A model generated the notes under the pieces. It saw only the letters and a program-made list of their open reading frames with translations. It did no database searches and was not told where the DNA came from. A DNA stretch of 64,000 nucleotides, from positions 248,001-312,000 of the forward strand of contig NC_079244.1 in the NCBI RefSeq assembly GCF_028009165.1. The letters are read 5' to 3'. This DNA is from Akanthomyces muscarius. Taxonomy: Eukaryota; Ascomycota; Sordariomycetes; Hypocreales; Cordycipitaceae. A program made the position numbers and the translations under genes. Of the stretch, positions 11,654-23,560 are shown piece after piece (positions within the stretch are counted from its first letter, which is position 1; every line of letters starts with the position of its first letter).

Positions 11654-11771
11654 TCATTGGAAGGGCGGCGGGCCCCTGCGCCGTCTAATAAAATGGCTAA
11701 AGTATCAAGCAATAAATACGAAAGGGCGAACACGCCAGAAGCTTTGTTCTCTTGGCAAAGAAGAAAGAAGC

Positions 11772-13213
11772 TTAGAAAAGGAAAATTTGATCCGTCATTT
11801 TCGGCATGGCACCTGGTTTCTCAAACCCCAAGTTTATCATGGCATTCTTGGCCGCGTTGACCATACCCGGAGGCCCGCAGAGCATCATCTTCGTGTCAGT
11901 GCTCGCGCTGGGCAACTTCTCTGCGATGAGCTCCTGCGTGCAGTAGCCCGTGCCGTAGGCCCAGTCTTCGGGGGGTTGGTCCAGCAAGTAGTATACCTTG
12001 AACTGCTTCGGGTAGCGGCGAGCAAAGGTGTCGAGCTCCTTGCGCAGCAAAATGTCCTGCTCGGTGCGGTTGGCGTAGATGAGGCTAATCTGCGTTAGGT
12101 CGCGGTCATCCTCGCAAATTCCGCGAATGACTTGGAACATGGGAGTGATGCCGGTGCCACCGGCAACCATGCCGACCTTCTTCGCGAGTCCGCGTGTGTA
12201 CCGCATCGCGCCTTTGGGTCCGCGGAAAAGCACCTCGTCGCCGACCTCCAGATTGGCGAGGTAGTTGTTGGTCAGCTTGCCGTCAGGGTACACCTTGATG
12301 ACAAGCTCGAGAACGCCCCGATCCGCATTGTTGGAGACGGGCGTGTAGGAGCGTGACACGCTCTCGCCGTCCACGTCTGCCTTGATGGCAACGTGCTGTC
12401 CGATGGGCAGTCCAAGGACCGTCTCCGTCGTGGGCAGAGTAAATGTGAAGCGGTATACGTTGGGCGAAAGCAGGACCTTGTCTTGGAGGGGAAGATGCGA
12501 GTACGTGGCGGGGTCGAGCAGGCCGCGCTGCAGCAGCGTGTCTTCCTGGACTGGTTCGGGCACGCGCATGTGCGCTGGGTAGCTGGTAAACGACTTGCTC
12601 TGTTGGGCGAGACGCGCGAAGTGCTGTGCAAGGAGGGCGTCAACGATGGTGAAGATGCCGGCGCCTGCCAGCAGGCCCTTGGTGAACCCAAAGCCATGTT
12701 GGCCAGGCTTCTCGTTGTTGAGGATAGACAGCAGCCATTTCGGTGTAGAAGGGCCGTAGTGGCGGGTGCCGTAATACACGCCAGTGACTGCTAGTGAGAA
12801 GAGGCCGAAGCTTGCTAGCTTGGAGACGATCGAATGTGTCTTGCTCGGTGCTGGCTTGTCTGTCTTGGGCGCTGGTGTGACGGTAATGGCCTTGCGCTGT
12901 GGCTTCTTCTTGTAGCCCTTGAGGCTTCCGACTTGAAAGGTCTCCATTATGTCGTAGGCATCTTCCGAGTGGCCAGCATTGTCAAAGGCTTCTGTAGCAT
13001 CCGTGCCAGCGGCCTCTGCGAGAACTTCAGAACCGCCAGGGTGGTCTTCCAGATACTTTGTCACATCATAGACTGATAATGTCAGTATATACTTGGAAAA
13101 CAAGCAACTGAGTAAGAAGAACCCAACTTACCCTTGCCATTAATGGTCATCCACGCGTCACTTGCCACCTTGTGCTCGGCGACTTGTCTTGAGTCGTATT
13201 CCATTGTGCTCAT
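11772..13213 (-). CDS. Cytochrome b5 - NADH-cytochrome b5 reductase fusion
   Basis: Two exons, 13213-13132 and 13072-11772, give 460 residues. The cytochrome b5 domain (about 5-80) has both heme His motifs, HPGG and GHSEDA. Two probable membrane helices follow (about 120-140 and 155-178). The reductase domain (about 200-460) has the FAD motif RSYTPVS, the nucleotide-binding [10 protein letters not shown] and the C-terminal CGPPGMV. It should pass electrons from NADH through FAD to its own b5 heme and on to an acceptor such as a P450 or desaturase, at the ER or mitochondrial membrane. Its start faces that of the P450 gene across about 1 kb, which suggests a shared promoter and a redox-partner relation. 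The acceptor is inferred, not shown. Confidence 0.9.
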
Positions 13214-14221
13214 GTTATGATATTGTTAGATGCAGACAGAAATAAAGAAAAGTTGATGTATTTTGACTAGGCGAGAAAATGAATCTATAAGGGACTGCGA
13301 CAAGATTGTCAAAGTCTGCGACCACTGACTTTTTAAGAGTTGCTAATTAGCTTCCTTCACTGCGGGAAATTTGTCAGACTAAGTTTCCATTCTTTTCCGA
13401 TTGACGGTAAATGTCGCTCGATAGCCAGCAAGGGTCGATCGATTTTTCTCCGTCCAGGCCTCATTGTAACTCCTTCCCCTGCAGTGCAGAGCCACTATCT
13501 CAGAGTCCGCGGACTATTTGTGGCATTTGCCTAGGCAGCACTACATCACTGTGGGACAGGTAAGTTTCGTATCTCGGCCGCTGCAAAGGTGCCCACTCAT
13601 TGTGTCTTGCAGCTGTCAAAAACCCGGGCTGTGGTACGCTGCCGGGGTTTTCAACTCCCACCGGTCGCCTGTGGCCACCGAGCGTAACGCCCCGGCGTGG
13701 CCGAGTCTAGCGAGGCGGAATCGTCCGGAGTGAAAAGCTGTGGCGTCACATCGCGCCGTTCCGCGGTTTTTGCACCAAAACAATCTCATTAAACTGGGCA
13801 CTAAGGAGCTTGGCCTCGGCCATTCTGGGTCTACACACTGACGCCCGCCAATGAGCAGAACGCAAATGTAAGGCTTGGACAGAGCCCTGTGAAATCTTGT
13901 GGCGTAATGGCGTCCGCGGCCCATGGAAGATCTCCGGAGGCGATTACGGGCGCAATTGATTTTGCCGGCATGATAATGACGACAGGGAATCCGGGTAAAA
14001 TCGCCAATGTGCGATATTTTTGGCTAAGCAGAGGCATTTCTAGAAAAGCTCTAGAATGCCTCGGCAGGGCCCGTAGTTTCCATTTCGTTGTAGAGAAGCA
14101 GTGATACTTATTAGCTTGGCCGCCGCTTACAGAATTGGATTAACCAGCAATCACCTACCTACATACACTGATTAATCACACATACAATTGCACTAGCAAT
14201 AACACGCAGTGTTTCTTCATC
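13214..14221. promoter_or_regulatory. Bidirectional promoter region of the b5-reductase and P450 genes
   Basis: About 1 kb lies between the two divergent start codons. It contains no supported gene. A CT- and AT-rich stretch (about 14140-14220) directly precedes the P450 ATG. Confidence 0.55.
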
Positions 14222-15980
14222 ATGTCTACGAAACAATTTTATCTTCTTGGCGAAGACATCACCACAGCTCGCGATATCGAGCTACCAGAGTCAACTGATT
14301 TTGAAGAACTCCAACATCACATTGCCGCCCATTATAGCATAGTTGATCCCAAAGGTAAGTCAGCTCTCAAGCACACAACCAAATATCTTGCTGATGAGTA
14401 AAGGGGTTGGCTTCTTATATGACCAGCGCAGACTGACAGCTGTTGCGGACATTGTCGCCAAAGATGGCCCTGTGGCTGTCACTATTGATGGCAAGGCCGT
14501 GCGTGAGGTGCCCTCACCAGCTGGCATTCCGTATTTTGGAAACTATCTAGAAATCTACCCAGATCATCTGGGTAACCACCAAAGACTATTTGAGAAGCTC
14601 GGTCCTTTGTTTTCCACAAGCAACATGGGAAGCCGGGTCTACCAAACAAACGACCCTAAGCTCGCCACAATCTTCTTCAGCGAGAGCGACTTCTTCAGCA
14701 AGCACATCATTCCCGGTCATCCTCTCTTTCCGATCAAGTCTCGCGAAGCAGGTGTGTTTTTGGGTGATACGGATACTGAGGAATGGAAACTTGCACACAA
14801 GTTCCTGCCTCCTGCACTGGGACCCAAGGCTGTCCGCCACTACGCACCCACTATGCAAAAGAGCGTCGAGGAGGCTTTCAAGGTGTTCGACGAGCTGGAT
14901 GAGAGAGGTGAGGCTTGGAATGTCTACCAGTACATGCTGAAGCTTGGCTCTCAGGCTGTCGGGAAGTTGGTACTCGGCATGGACTTTAAGCACTTTACTG
15001 GTGTGGATGCGCCGCTGCACGAAATGGTCATGAAGATTGCCGAGAACCTGGAGCTCAACAAAAGGGTGTCGACGATGGGTGCGTGGTACGCCAACATGCC
15101 GTTTGGCGACCCCAAGAAGCTCCGTCAAACAAAGGCGCGCATTGAGGAAATGTTGCTGGAGTCTATTGCGCAGGCTTCCAGGGGCGAAGAGGATCTTGAG
15201 CTCCAGGACGCAGCCTTGAAGGCTGAAAACGTTGTCGGTGCGTAATCTTTTCACGCATTCCAAGCAAAAACATTGGTACTAATTTTTTCTGTAGATTATT
15301 TTCTCCGCGCACAGGACAGCAAGGGCAACAAGCTTCCACCTGCACAGTTTGCGCCAGCACTCGTCGTGGCCACCGGCGCCGGATTCACAACCACTTCCTC
15401 CCTGCTGTCGTGGCTCCTCTACAGCCTGGTCCAGTACGAAGGCACCCAGGAGCGCCTGCTGCAGGAGCTCATCGACAATGACTGGGACGAGGACACGCAA
15501 GTTACTGCCGACCTGACCAACAAGCTCACATACCTCGATAAGTTCATCAAGGAGACACAGCGTCGCCACAACCCGTCGTACCAGCCTGGGCGCACGTCCA
15601 AGAAGGACATGATCCTGCCGGGCGGCTACAGGCTGCCCAAGGACTCGGTCGTTATTCCGGCACTGCACCACATCCACAACAATGGCAAGATCTGGGAGAA
15701 CCCCAACCGGTTCGATGTCGACCGCTGGGACACGGACAAGGTCAAGGGGCGGCCGCAGGGCGCGTACACGCCGTTTGCGCAGGGTCCCCGCATGTGCGTC
15801 GGCTTCAACTTTGCGCTGCAGGAGATTAAAGTCTTCCTGCCCAAGCTTGTGTACCGCTACAAGTTTACACTGGCACAGGATGGGCCGATCGAGTATGATC
15901 CCTACTTCCAGCTCATCCGGCCAAACAACTTGTACGTGCGGGCGGAGAAGAGAGTCAAGTGGCCTCCCAGGTCAGAGTAG
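14222..15980 (+). CDS. Cytochrome P450 with an extra N-terminal domain and no membrane anchor
   Basis: Three exons, 14222-14354, 14404-15237 and 15295-15980, encode 550 residues. The P450 fold begins near PSPAGIPYFGNY (about 100). It has ExxR as ETQR, the NRFDVDRW block, and heme ligand Cys490 in FAQGPRMCVG. The I-helix reads ATGAGFTTTS, with Phe where most P450s have Asp or Glu. The first 95 residues lack the usual transmembrane anchor. They look like alternating strands around one helix (FYLLGED, then DFEELQHHIAAHY, then VAVTIDG), which resembles a ubiquitin-like beta-grasp; that is inference. The protein should be soluble or peripheral. The substrate is unknown, and the nearby Ppo and lipase make a fatty acid or oxylipin possible. 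It is head-to-head with the b5-reductase fusion. Confidence 0.88.
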
Positions 15981-16665
15981 ACCATTTGACTAAGGGGAAT
16001 CGTAAACGACGGCAGCAAATTTAGACATGAGATGTAAAAAATAGAAATGCATTAATGAATAGACACTTTTTTCTTCGGCTTGCACCGCCGTAAAGGATCT
16101 GTTGTGATGCCCTACTTACCCTAGACACGGCGTTGAGAAGGACAGAAAGTTGGCTGCACGTATCCAGAATGAAATCAGCCATTTCAGTTTGAGTCATCGC
16201 CGCAACTGCAGTCAATTTCGACGTGCACTTATTTAAGTATTTGCTTGTGCCGTCGAACGAGGCTGACAATCCCTAGTCTCTCTGTGAAAACTCTGAAAAG
16301 AACCGTTTGAGCTGCTGACGCCGCTGATCCGTCACGATCTTCTTTCACGCTTTAATCACTTTGCATCTCTGATACTCAATTGCACCAATTTCAAGCGGCA
16401 AAGTCAACTTAATGCAGGAAACAGTATTATTTGCCAATTAGAAGGACAATCAAGACGTGATTACAGGGAACATTTTGGTGGATGAGGCGCTGTAACCACT
16501 GCTAAGCGTTACCGATGGTAGCAGGCCGTGCAACCCACTTCGGTGCTATCGATTGCTGAAAAGTGGAGTGCCTCCAACTTTTTTTTTTTCCTATCGCGGG
16601 TCGTTGTCTGAATCTTTTGGCTGGTGATTATCTACAAGAACAGCTTTCCCACGGCTACCGAGGAA
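15981..16665. other. Intergenic region between P450 and DBP9
   Basis: About 0.7 kb. A T-run at about 16579-16589 lies 80 bp before the DBP9 ATG. An open frame at 16269-16021 (minus) begins only with TTG, and I do not call it. Confidence 0.5.
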
Positions 16666-18585
16666 ATGAAGCGCAAAATCGAAGAAACCAATGAACCGGC
16701 CGAAAAGGCAAAGGCTGTGACGGGACAGCCCGACAAGGGATTTTCCTTCACCGACCTTGCCCTTGATCCTCGTCTGGTGCAGGCCGTCGCCGAGCAAAAG
16801 TTTTCTCAGCCGACGCTGGTGCAGCGCATGGCCATTCCCATCGCTCTCAAAGGCCAAGATGTTCTGTGCAAGGCCAAGACTGGCTCTGGAAAGACGGCTG
16901 CTTACGTGTTGCCTGTTCTTGCGGGCATCCTGAAACGCAAGACTGTACGCAGATTTATCGTGAAGACGCCTGCGGTAGCCAATGCTAACTTGTGCTAGAC
17001 TGACCCCGAGCCTGCTACCGCCGCCCTAATTCTTGTACCGACCCGCGAACTGGCCGACCAGGTCTTCAAGGCGATTGAACAATTCTCGGCCTTTTGCTCG
17101 AAAGATGTGCGCGCCGTCAAGCTCACCGATAAGCTTTCGGACGCCGTCCAGCGATCTCTGCTCGCTACACTGCCCGATATAGTCATCTCTACCCCCGCGC
17201 GGGCATGGCACAATGTCAACGGAAACTCCTCCGCCTTGTCTTTGAGCAAACTTTCACATCTCGTCCTGGACGAAGCGGACCTACTGCTATCATACGGCTA
17301 CGACAGCGACCTGGAGAACCTGTCATGGTCAATACCGAAAGGGATCCAGACCATCATGATGAGCGCTACGCTAACGTCGGAAGTCGATTCGCTCAAGAAG
17401 ATTTTCTATCGCGACAACGTGCCCGAACTACTCGACCTGGAAGAGCCGGATAACGAAGGCGAGGGTATTACACAGCTAGTAACCAAGTGCGGCGAAGACG
17501 AAAAGTTCCTGCTGGCTTATGTCATTTTCAAGCTCAAGCTCGTCAAGGGCAAGTGCATCATATTCGTCGGCGACATTGATCGCTGCTACCGCCTGAAGCT
17601 CTTTTTCGAGCAATTTGGCATTCGCAGCTGTATTCTTAACTCGGAGCTACCGGTCAACTCGCGAATCCATGTCGTAGAAGAATTCAACAAGAACGTGTAC
17701 GATATCATCATTGCATCCGACGAAAAGGAGATTCTAGGCAACGAGAATAAGGCTGCTGAGGAGGAAGCGGAGGAGGCAGAGGAGGAGGAAGTCGAGGAGA
17801 CAACGGAAACGAGCGAGAAACGACCCAAGAAGAAGCGCAAGTCCACAAAGCAGGACCTGGAATACGGCGTGTCGAGAGGCATCGACTTCAAGAACGTGGC
17901 GGCCGTTATCAACTTTGACTTGCCGACAACGGCTTCGTCGTATACACACCGCATCGGCCGAACGGCGCGCGCTGGCAAGGCCGGCATGGCGCTGTCATTT
18001 GTAGTGCCCAAAGACCAGTACCGCAAGCACATGCCCACAACGATAGCGAGCGCGGAAAAGGACGAAAAGATTCTGGCGCGCATCACGAAGCAACAAATTA
18101 AGAAGGGCAAGGAAATCAAGCCATACAACTTCAACCCCGAACAAGTGGAGGCTTTCCGGTATCGCATGAACGACGCGCTGCGAGCCGTCACCAAGGTCGC
18201 TGTGCGTGAGGCGCGGACGAGGGAGCTCCGACAAGAGCTGCTCAAGAGCGAAAAGCTTAAGCGGTACGCAAACATGCATCACGAACTCTGCTGAGCAAGC
18301 GCTGACTATTTTAGGTACTTTGAGGAGAACCCGACCGAAATGGCCCACCTGCGCCACGATGGCGAGCTGCGCACGGCGCGCCAACAGGCGCACTTGAAAC
18401 ATATTCCGGAGTACCTGCTGCCCAAAGAGGGCAAGGAGGCGCTGACGACGGAAAAGGTTGGGTTTGTGCCGCTGCGCAAGTTTGGGGGCAAGGACCGCAG
18501 AAGCAAGAGGGGCAAGTCGGGCAAGCGGATCGGGTCGCGCAAGGGGGATCCTCTAAAGACGTTCTCGGCGCGTAGGAGGAAGTGA
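16666..18585 (+). CDS. DBP9: ATP-dependent DEAD-box RNA helicase Dbp9 (60S ribosome biogenesis)
   Basis: Three exons, 16666-16944, 16999-18263 and 18315-18585, give 604 residues, typical of Dbp9. The start MKRKIEE matches the family; an upstream in-frame codon is GTG. Motifs seen in order: Q-motif region (FSQPTLVQ), Walker A (AKTGSGKT), PTREL, DEAD ([10 protein letters not shown]), SAT (MMSATL), and [11 protein letters not shown] long acidic and basic insertion (about residues 350-390) before motif V is characteristic of Dbp9, and the C-terminus is strongly basic. It acts in the nucleolus on early pre-60S maturation. The last intron has an in-frame stop if retained, supporting the splice. Confidence 0.95.
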
Positions 18586-20036
18586 GAAGTTTCCCAAGCA
18601 AGGATAGAAATCGGCGTTAAAATGATCATGCAATGTACATATGTTTGAAATGAAGCAGACAACAACGGGAAACTGTATCGACAAGCGGATTGGGCGTCAT
18701 AAAAAAAGGCCAGTGAGGGCGTTAACGTAGGTCGGTGCCTGGTGGCGGTGGTAACTGCGCTCAGCGGCCTGCCAGATGTCAACGTCAAGGTGCAGTGGGC
18801 AGCACAAGCAGGTAGACGGACAGGGCTGATGGGCTCCACGACTGCTGCACTCAGCCTGCACATGACAGCGGCGGACTGAGCGCTGCAAAGGGGAGTTGAG
18901 ACGGACAGCACAAGGGCCTGAAAAGGCACTGATCAGCATAGGGCCAGTATTTAAGGGTCCTTGGCGGTGGAAGGCTTGAAGGCCAGCCGGAGAGAAGAGA
19001 GGTTCCGGCTGTAGCTCTGCAGCACAAGTCAATTCGTGTCGGATCCTCTCTAGTGGTTGGCAAACATGGAATCAGGCTGTCAGTGGCAATGGTAGGCACG
19101 GCGGAGAACCCGAGGCTTTAGTTTCCATGGTGCATGACTGTTTCCCAAGAGGTTACAGCGAGTTTCAATAGCGTCTAAAGTGGTTTCCTCCCCCAATGCC
19201 CGTCGTATCTAGGCTGTGGACCCCTGCCAATAAGCCCGGCGCGCCCAGGCGGCGCCAAGTCAGTCCGCAGCGAAAATCCATTATTACTCCGTATTCTGCC
19301 TCGTCTCGTCATTCTGAATTTTACCCCCCCGTCAAACGCTTTTTCGTCTCCCCCCATCGTCGCCTTTGGGCATTACATTCGTTATACCAGCATCGCCATA
19401 CTCGATAACCCTTCGAACCGATCGCCCGACAATTGACTGCTCGATCTTTGAGTTTTTCCTTGACATTTTGACAGGTGGGTCGCCGAGTCTCTGCCCTCAA
19501 ACTCTGTTTCTGGCTTGCCACTGGCGAGCGTTGCGAGTGCAAACGCTACTGCTGAAGTCTCCAACGGCCGCCCTTGCATGAGATCTGTCGAGAAGAAAAC
19601 GAGATGGAAGAGAAACGCAACGCGCAGTAGCGCCCAGCTAGAATCGAATGCAACGCTCTTCTTTGCTTCTTTGCAAGGCCCGCTGTTAAGCTTAAGCGTC
19701 TCCGCGGCAAGGGTCTCTGCACAATGTCTCGCTTTGAAGCGAACTGGTCGGCCTAGTGAATAAGCAGACTGCTGTCGCGTGCTCTTCCGTTGCTCGTCAT
19801 ATCTATCACAATTTTTTTTTGTTGCCTGGATGACCCAAGGAGATTGACTCTGCGCGCCGGCACTGGCATTTTGATGTCGCCAATGGGGCTTACTTCCTAT
19901 GAAACTTTGCTAACAAAGGACAACGCGCAGCGATTCCTCAGACAACACTCACACGAAGTCGCTGAACCACACCCAAAGAGTTTATTTACGCCAACTTCCA
20001 ATAGCATACACATTCTTTTCATATCCAGCGCCAAAC
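18586..20036. promoter_or_regulatory. Long upstream region of the CRH-type gene
   Basis: About 1.45 kb with no supported gene; only short frames without motifs occur. The half nearest the gene is rich in CT tracts and short T-runs, for example about 19810-19820, as expected for a fungal promoter and 5' leader. Confidence 0.5.
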
Positions 20037-21457
20037 ATGCTGCGTTCTGTGGCTGCTGCGCTCTTGAGCGCCGCCACCGTCCTCGCCCTCTGCGGCCCGG
20101 AGAACCCATGCCCAGAGAGCTCGCCCTGCTGCTCCCGTGAGTTCACTGACAAACCCAGACATGACGGACAGAGTTAATGCTGGCTAGAATATGGCGAATG
20201 CGGCATCGGTGCCTACTGCCTCGGCGGATGCGACCCTCGAGGCTCCTTCAAGCTCGACGCCTGCGCCCCCGCCCCTGTCTGCTCCGACAAGAAGATGAAG
20301 TTTGACGAAATCAACAAGACTAGCGTTGATATCCTCAAGTACCTTGGTGACGCCAGCAAGGCCGACTGGATGGTGCAGGGCGAGGTGGTCCAGTACAACG
20401 ACTACACCCTTATGACTATGGCGAAGGACACACCCGGCACTGTCCTGGCCTCAACCGAGTACATGTGGTACGGCAACGTCAAGGCCACCATGAAGACCAG
20501 CCGCGGGCGCGGTGTCGTCACTGCCTTTATTCTGCTTTCCGATGTCAAGGACGAGATTGACTACGAATGGGTCGGAGTCGATCTCGGCACCTCTCAGACC
20601 AACTACTACTTCCAGGGCATTACCGACTGTGAGTGGCAATGATAGGCGCTTTTATGTCGCCATGCTAATCCATCCCAGACGGCAACTCGGGCAACATTTC
20701 GACCGACGATACCTTTGGCAGCTGGCACGAGTACGAAATTCGCTGGACCCCCGACAAGGTTGAGTGGCTGGTCGATGGCACAACTCACCGCAGCAAGGAC
20801 CGCAAGGACACTTGGAACAAAACCTCCAACACCTGGGCCTTTCCGCAGACGCCCGCTCGCATCCAACTCTCCATCTGGCCTGGCGGCAAGGCTAGCAACC
20901 CTCCTGGTACCATCAACTGGGCTGGTGGTGTCATTTCGTGGGACCACCCCGACGTAAAGAACAACGGTTACTACTACGCTGCTGTCAAGTCTGTCGAGAT
21001 CGAGTGCTACAAGGGCAAAAATGACGGCAACAGCTACATTTACACGGACGCCAAAGGCACCAACGACACCATCAAGATGACCGACAAGAGCACCATTCTG
21101 GGCTCGTTTGACGCCACCGGCCTAAACATGGACGCTGGCAAATCCGAGCCTGACAAGCCCAAGTCTACCCAGGCTTCCGTTCCTGGCGGCGGCATCCCCG
21201 GCAAAAACGACCACGGTGACGATAGCTCCAGTGGCGGCGGCACCGGCGGCGGCGGCTCCGGCTCCGGTAACACTCCTGCGCAGGGCCTAGACCCCAAGAC
21301 CTGCGATCCCAAGACGTTCAACCAAGATTGCAGCACCACCGGCAGCACCACCGGCGGCAACGGCAACTCGAAATCCGGCGGCAAGAGCTCCGGCTCGCAA
21401 ACGCAGGCCAGCATCTTGGCCATTGTCATTGCGGGTGCCGCTCTCCTCTGGCTGTAA
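20037..21457 (+). CDS. GPI-anchored CRH-type glycosidase/transglycosylase (GH16) with CBM18-like domain
   Basis: Three exons, 20037-20136, 20188-20628 and 20679-21457, give 439 residues. A signal peptide (MLRSVAAALLSAATVLA) is followed by a Cys-rich chitin-binding-like region (about 19-50: PCCSQYGECG, then GAYCLGGC). The GH16 domain has the catalytic DEIDYEW at about 154-160, holding nucleophile and acid/base Glu. A Gly/Ser-rich linker (about 365-425) leads to a hydrophobic tail ending AGAALLWL, a GPI-attachment signal. Crh enzymes link chitin to beta-glucan in the cell wall, and this one should act at the plasma membrane or wall. The first intron cuts inside the Cys-rich region, which is why unspliced frames hide the start. 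Confidence 0.93.
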
Positions 21458-22616
21458 TGTCGCTCGCTGGTGTGCTTTTTTCTCGTCTGGCGTTTAGGGT
21501 TTTTGTACATGACCGCGTGCGTGTTGCATTCTCGGCGCCTTCTGATGGCGCGTCTACTGTATCACATTCTGGGCGGCGCACTGCTGGATGACAGAAGATG
21601 GTAATGGTAATAATGTTATGGCTGCGCATTCGTTTTTTTTTCTTCTCTTCGTTCTTAATATTGGTCTTCATCTTTATTACTGTTGGCTATCCCTTTCCTT
21701 GTCACGTTTACGCATACCAAGCGAACTTTTAGACAAATATCTTTTACTAGACAGTCCTTCATTTGAGTTTGTCGATACCAATCTCGGTTCAAGTCCCACG
21801 GGCTTACGCCACTGTCACACGACATGCACGCTAGCTGATGTCGAGGAACTGCATCCATGCATGCGCTATCACCGTGAAACATTTGTCTTTCCTTTATAAG
21901 GCCAGCCCCCTCTCGAGGACTTTTGTGATGCAATGCTACCTGACACCTCTCTTGCATAGACCGTCTTCTTGCACGACCATGTGGTTTGAATGCACCGCCA
22001 ACTCAGAAAACGCTGCGAGACACCACTATGTCAGAAGGCGCAGGCTAATTATAATTATCCGTGACTAGCAGGTCTGGCACCAACGCCATGTCGGATTATC
22101 GGAGCTTCGGACCCTCGCAGGGCCGGCGCTGGTGGAGCTGGACGCGCCACCGGCTGGCATATGCACGAGCTGAGCAACGCCGGACAAAGCAATACTGCAA
22201 CAGCGTGTATGAGCTAGCGGTCAGCCATGATACTCAGTACTAATTGCAGCCCAATTCCCCCCGCCTGATCGGAGGTCGGAGGTTTAAAGAACAACGAGAC
22301 GTTGTGGAGAAGGGCTACTACGCGCGCGCGGTGGGGAGCACCGTCGCAAGTTGCACCGGGCCGTCAGCGGCCGGGGCCTTGGTCAGATTTGGGCTATTCT
22401 GAATCGTAATAGCTCATGAAAAAAAGCAGGAAAACGGGAGGGGAAAGCTGGAGCGATGGTGGGCCATGGATCAATGTGGCTTGGTGATTTGCTGTCGTTT
22501 ATAAAGCGCTGCTGACCCCCATTTACATACCTCTGAATCTTCTTTTTCGACTTGACCGATGCACATCGACCAGACAACGAAGTCCTGTGTACGCATAACC
22601 TAGGCACACAGACACG
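21458..22616. other. Intergenic region between CRH-type and sulfotransferase-like genes
   Basis: About 1.2 kb, tandem orientation. No supported gene. A box-B-like ggttcaagtcc at about 21785-21795 was tested as a tRNA and rejected because the T-stem does not pair. Confidence 0.45.
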
Positions 22617-23560
22617 ATGCTTCCTAAAATGTATCCAATCGACGGGTCCGAGGGCTATCCTCGGACTACGCCCATGAAGGTCATCGTCTGCGGCTTTCCA
22701 CGAACCGGCACCATGAGTACATTACCATCTACCACCCTCTCGCTTCCTCTCTAGACTAATATTTCGGAACAGGCACACACGCCGCTCTCCAGATGCTGGG
22801 TTTCAACCGCACGCACCACATGATCCACGTCGTCACCGACACCGAGAACCGCGAGATGCGCGAATGGACACGCGCCCTGCGCGCCAAGTACCGAAACTCG
22901 GGCACGTTTACAAAGCTCGACTGGGACCGGCTCCTTGGCGACTGCCAGGGGGTCATCGACTACCCGTCGGCGCTCTTCGCCGCCGACTTCGCGCAGCTGT
23001 ACCCGGACGCCAAGGTCGTCATGCTGAACCGCGACCCGGAGAAATGGTACGAGAGCGTGTCCGAGACGGTGGCCGCGTTCCAGTCCCCAGGTCTGCTCCG
23101 CAGGGTCAAGATGCTGTACTGCTACCTGTTTGCGCCGCCGATGCGGGACATGGCGGGCTTCTGGACCGAGATCCACCACGCCGAGGGCAACTACAACCAC
23201 TTTAAGGAAAAGGAAAAGGCGATTGCGTACATGCAAAAGAGCTACGACGAGTGCCGGGCCGTGGTGGACGAGGAGAGACGGATCGAGTGGAAGGTGCAGG
23301 ACGGGTGGGAGCCGCTGTGCGAGCATCTGGGGGTCGAGGTGCCGAAGGTCAAGGACGAGACGACGGGGGGGATGGTGACGGCGCCGTTTCCGAGGATCAA
23401 CGACCGGGCGATGTTTCAGCAGAATGTGGAAAGGAACGTGCAGGGCATGATGGCGCGGGCGAATGAAGCTGTGTTTGGGGTTGTGGGGAGGAGTGTCGTG
23501 CTGGGCGCGGTGGGATACGGCGCGTATGTGGCGTGGAAGGTGACGGCGGCAAGGAGGTAG
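22617..23560 (+). CDS. Fungal sulfotransferase-like protein (Sulfotransfer_4 type)
   Basis: Two exons, 22617-22716 and 22773-23560, give 295 residues. The intron splits the nucleotide-binding loop; splicing restores CGFPRTGTMSTHAAL, the 5'-phosphosulfate-type loop. LNRDPEKWYESV is the matching 3'-phosphate-binding block. A C-terminal hydrophobic stretch (VVLGAVGYGAYVAW) could tether it to a membrane. These proteins (PF17784) are common in fungi and often mislabelled as epimerases; the sulfonation substrate is unknown. It opens a run of redox and tailoring genes to the right (SDR, lactonase, FAD oxidase), but there is no evidence of joint function beyond position. Confidence 0.8.

Noticed and set aside
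21783..21800. tRNA box-B-like sequence ggttcaagtcc
   Set aside because: The flanking bases do not form a T-stem, and no box A or acceptor stem of proper spacing is present.
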